From assembly GCA_031256305.1 (NCBI GenBank), contig JAIRQU010000045.1:1-6176 (forward strand): a stretch of DNA of 6,176 nt, written 5' to 3'. The notes beneath the pieces are model-generated. The model was not told the origin of the DNA. It ran no database searches and saw only the letters and a program-made list of their open reading frames with translations. This DNA comes from Burkholderiaceae bacterium. GTDB lineage: Bacteria; Pseudomonadota; Gammaproteobacteria; Burkholderiales; Burkholderiaceae_C. Every line of letters starts with the position of its first letter. Position 1 is the stretch's first letter. Positions 4,692-6,176 of this stretch are shown piece after piece. Made by a program: the position numbers and the translations under genes.

Positions 4692-6155
4692 TCAAAGCTG
4701 AAACGCGATTGCGCCGCCCACGCCTTCGAGCAGGTCGCGCCACCAGGCAGGCCGGTGGGCGCGCGCGCGCGGCAAATCCTTGGCGGTGCGGGTGATCCAG
4801 TTGGTTAGCCAGCCGATTTCCGCCGGGCCGTAGAACGCGGTCATGGCCTCGAAGTTGATGAACAGGCTGCGTCCGTCCAGGTTGGCCGAACCGCACAGCG
4901 CCAGCGCGCTGTCCACCACCATGGCCTTGGCGTGCAGCATGCGCGGCAGCAGGCGCACCTCGCCGCCTGCGGCGGCCAGTTCGCGCACCGCGCGACCGCG
5001 CGCCAGATCAGCTACGCGGTGGTTGGATCGCTCCGGAATCAATAGCACAACATGTACGCCGCGGCGCGCCGTCAGGATCAGCGTATCCAACAACCCGTCA
5101 TCCGGAACAAAGTAGGGCGTGGCCAGCAGCACGCGCTGTTCGGCGTGGACGATGGCCGCCACCAGCAGCGCGTGCAGGTTGTCGGTGTGAAAGTCCGGGC
5201 CATTGGGTACCCACTGGGCCAGGGATTGGGCCGGGGACTGCATCAAGGGCTGTACCTGAGCGCGGGAAGCGGTATCGGCCTGCCCCGCGCGCCGGGTCAG
5301 CAGGCGCTCGACGCGCTGCGCATAGCCCTTGCGCGGAGCGCGGCGCAGGCCGGGCGCGATGTCCCAGTCGCCGTCGAAAATGGCCTGCGCCTGCAACGCC
5401 AGCAGGCCCCGCGCGGTAAAACTCAGATCCAGCCAGGGCGGCTGTCCCGCTTTGCCGGTGAAATATTCGACCGCCAGATTGCGTCCGCCGCTCCAGACCC
5501 GCGCGCCGTCGGCGATGGCGATCTTGCGGTGGTTGCGCAGGTTGGTGTGGCCGCGCCGGGGGTTGAGCAGCAGCGGCATGAAGATGCGCCGCTGTACGCC
5601 TGCGGGCAGCAGCAGGCTGTCGTGCGCGCGCAGCGAGCGCAGGCTGCCGAAGGCATCGACCAGCAGCCGCACCCGCACGCCCGCGCGGGCGCGTTCGGCC
5701 AGTTTGTGCGCAATGGCGCGGCCCACGGCGTCGCGCGCCAGGATGAAAGTGCAGATGTCCAGCGTGCGCTGGGCCGAATCAATCAGCGCCAGCAGCGCCG
5801 CCAGCGACTCGCCCCCGTCGGCCTGGAACGCCACGTCTTGCGCGGGTACCGGCCCGGCCACATTCAGCGCGGCCAGCAGACGCGTGGCCCAGACGGGCGC
5901 GCGCGCCGGGTCGTCCCAGCGGCCCAGCAGCGCGGGGCGTTCCGGCGCGCCGGGGCGTACCACCTTGCGCGTGCCGAAGATCAGGAACGCGGGCAGCCCC
6001 AGATACGGGAAAAACACAATTGTCAGCACCCATGCCAGCGCCGACGATGGATGCCGGCGCTGGTGCCGCACGTGCGTGGTGATGGCATAGACAAGCAATC
6101 CCAGCGCCGCAAACGCGGTGTGCAGAAAGGGAAAGATGGAAAACCACAAATCCAT
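4692..6155 (-). CDS. cls: Cardiolipin synthase-type phospholipase D protein
   Basis: Bacterial Cls joins two phosphatidylglycerol molecules into cardiolipin and glycerol at the inner membrane. The 487-residue product has the length of E. coli ClsA and its layout. Two membrane segments lie at about 5-26 and 38-61 (the second contains F-F-P-Y-L-G-L-P-A-F), followed by two phospholipase D domains. The HKD motifs are HRKIAIAD (His209, Lys211, Asp216) and HAKAMVVD (His408, Lys410, Asp415), followed by G-G-R-N and GSANLDGRSLFINFE. T-P-Y-F-V-P-D (346-352) is another typical block. A Gln/Ala/Ser-rich linker at about 290-315 separates the two halves. The start is ATG at 6155 with no strong Shine-Dalgarno in the 21 bases visible upstream; the promoter is off the right edge. 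The gene converges on ybbA with a 39-base gap. Biochemical type (ClsA versus ClsB/ClsC) is inferred from the two N-terminal membrane segments, which favour ClsA. Confidence 0.92.
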   Translation of the reverse strand: MDLWFSIFPFLHTAFAALGLLVYAITTHVRHQRRHPSSALAWVLTIVFFPYLGLPAFLIFGTRKVVRPGAPERPALLGRWDDPARAPVWATRLLAALNVAGPVPAQDVAFQADGGESLAALLALIDSAQRTLDICTFILARDAVGRAIAHKLAERARAGVRVRLLVDAFGSLRSLRAHDSLLLPAGVQRRIFMPLLLNPRRGHTNLRNHRKIAIADGARVWSGGRNLAVEYFTGKAGQPPWLDLSFTARGLLALQAQAIFDGDWDIAPGLRRAPRKGYAQRVERLLTRRAGQADTASRAQVQPLMQSPAQSLAQWVPNGPDFHTDNLHALLVAAIVHAEQRVLLATPYFVPDDGLLDTLILTARRGVHVVLLIPERSNHRVADLARGRAVRELAAAGGEVRLLPRMLHAKAMVVDSALALCGSANLDGRSLFINFEAMTAFYGPAEIGWLTNWITRTAKDLPRARAHRPAWWRDLLEGVGGAIAFQL

Positions 6156-6176
6156 AGGAATCGCCGATGCTAAGGC

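Noticed and set aside
5052..6173. Long open frame of 373 codons on the plus strand opposite cls
   Set aside because: The minus strand carries a complete phospholipase D protein with both HKD motifs. The plus-strand product is Arg/Gln-rich with no domain pattern, as expected for the shadow of a GC-rich gene.

Overview
The window looks like chromosomal DNA from a high-GC betaproteobacterium, most likely Burkholderiales and possibly near Alcaligenaceae. The basis is the XerC C-terminal sequence, the GC-rich codon use of the housekeeping genes, the divergent tesA/ybbA pair, and a lipoprotein with a long glycine-rich stretch directly after its lipobox. The genus cannot be fixed from the sequence. 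No RNA gene, CRISPR array, insertion sequence or complete mobile element was seen.

Layout from left to right. (1) 2-376, plus: the 3' end of xerC, the chromosome-dimer-resolving tyrosine recombinase; the rest lies off the left edge. (2) 377-569: a 193-base gap with a short 7-base tandem repeat, a candidate extended -10 promoter overlapping a small inverted repeat, and a strong Shine-Dalgarno. (3) 570-2129, plus: a 519-residue lipoprotein of unknown function. It has a lipobox, a Gly-rich linker, two InlB-B-like repeats of 76 residues with paired cysteines, and five copies of a motif around F-[LIV]-x-Q-x-N-x-x-G-x-x-G-Y. Its 3' half is clearly more AT-rich than the rest of the window. (4) 2184-3245, minus: mnmH (selU), tRNA 2-selenouridine synthase. 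(5) 3242-3913, minus: a TesA-type GDSL esterase with a Tat-like signal peptide; its stop overlaps the mnmH start by four bases (GTGA). (6) 3939-4652, plus: a YbbA/LolD-type ABC ATPase, divergent from tesA with almost no space between the starts. (7) 4692-6155, minus: a cardiolipin-synthase-type phospholipase D protein with two HKD motifs, convergent with ybbA.

How the genes relate. tesA and mnmH form a translationally coupled minus-strand pair, and tesA/ybbA is the divergent pair known from E. coli. The E. coli partner permease ybbP does not follow ybbA here; the cls-type gene does. TesA, YbbA and Cls all have plausible envelope or lipid roles, but a shared pathway is not shown. The lipoprotein gene is bounded by conserved genes, has its own candidate promoter and looks like a single-gene accessory insertion or a fast-diverging surface protein. 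It is the least explained part of the window. No clear multi-gene undescribed system is visible.
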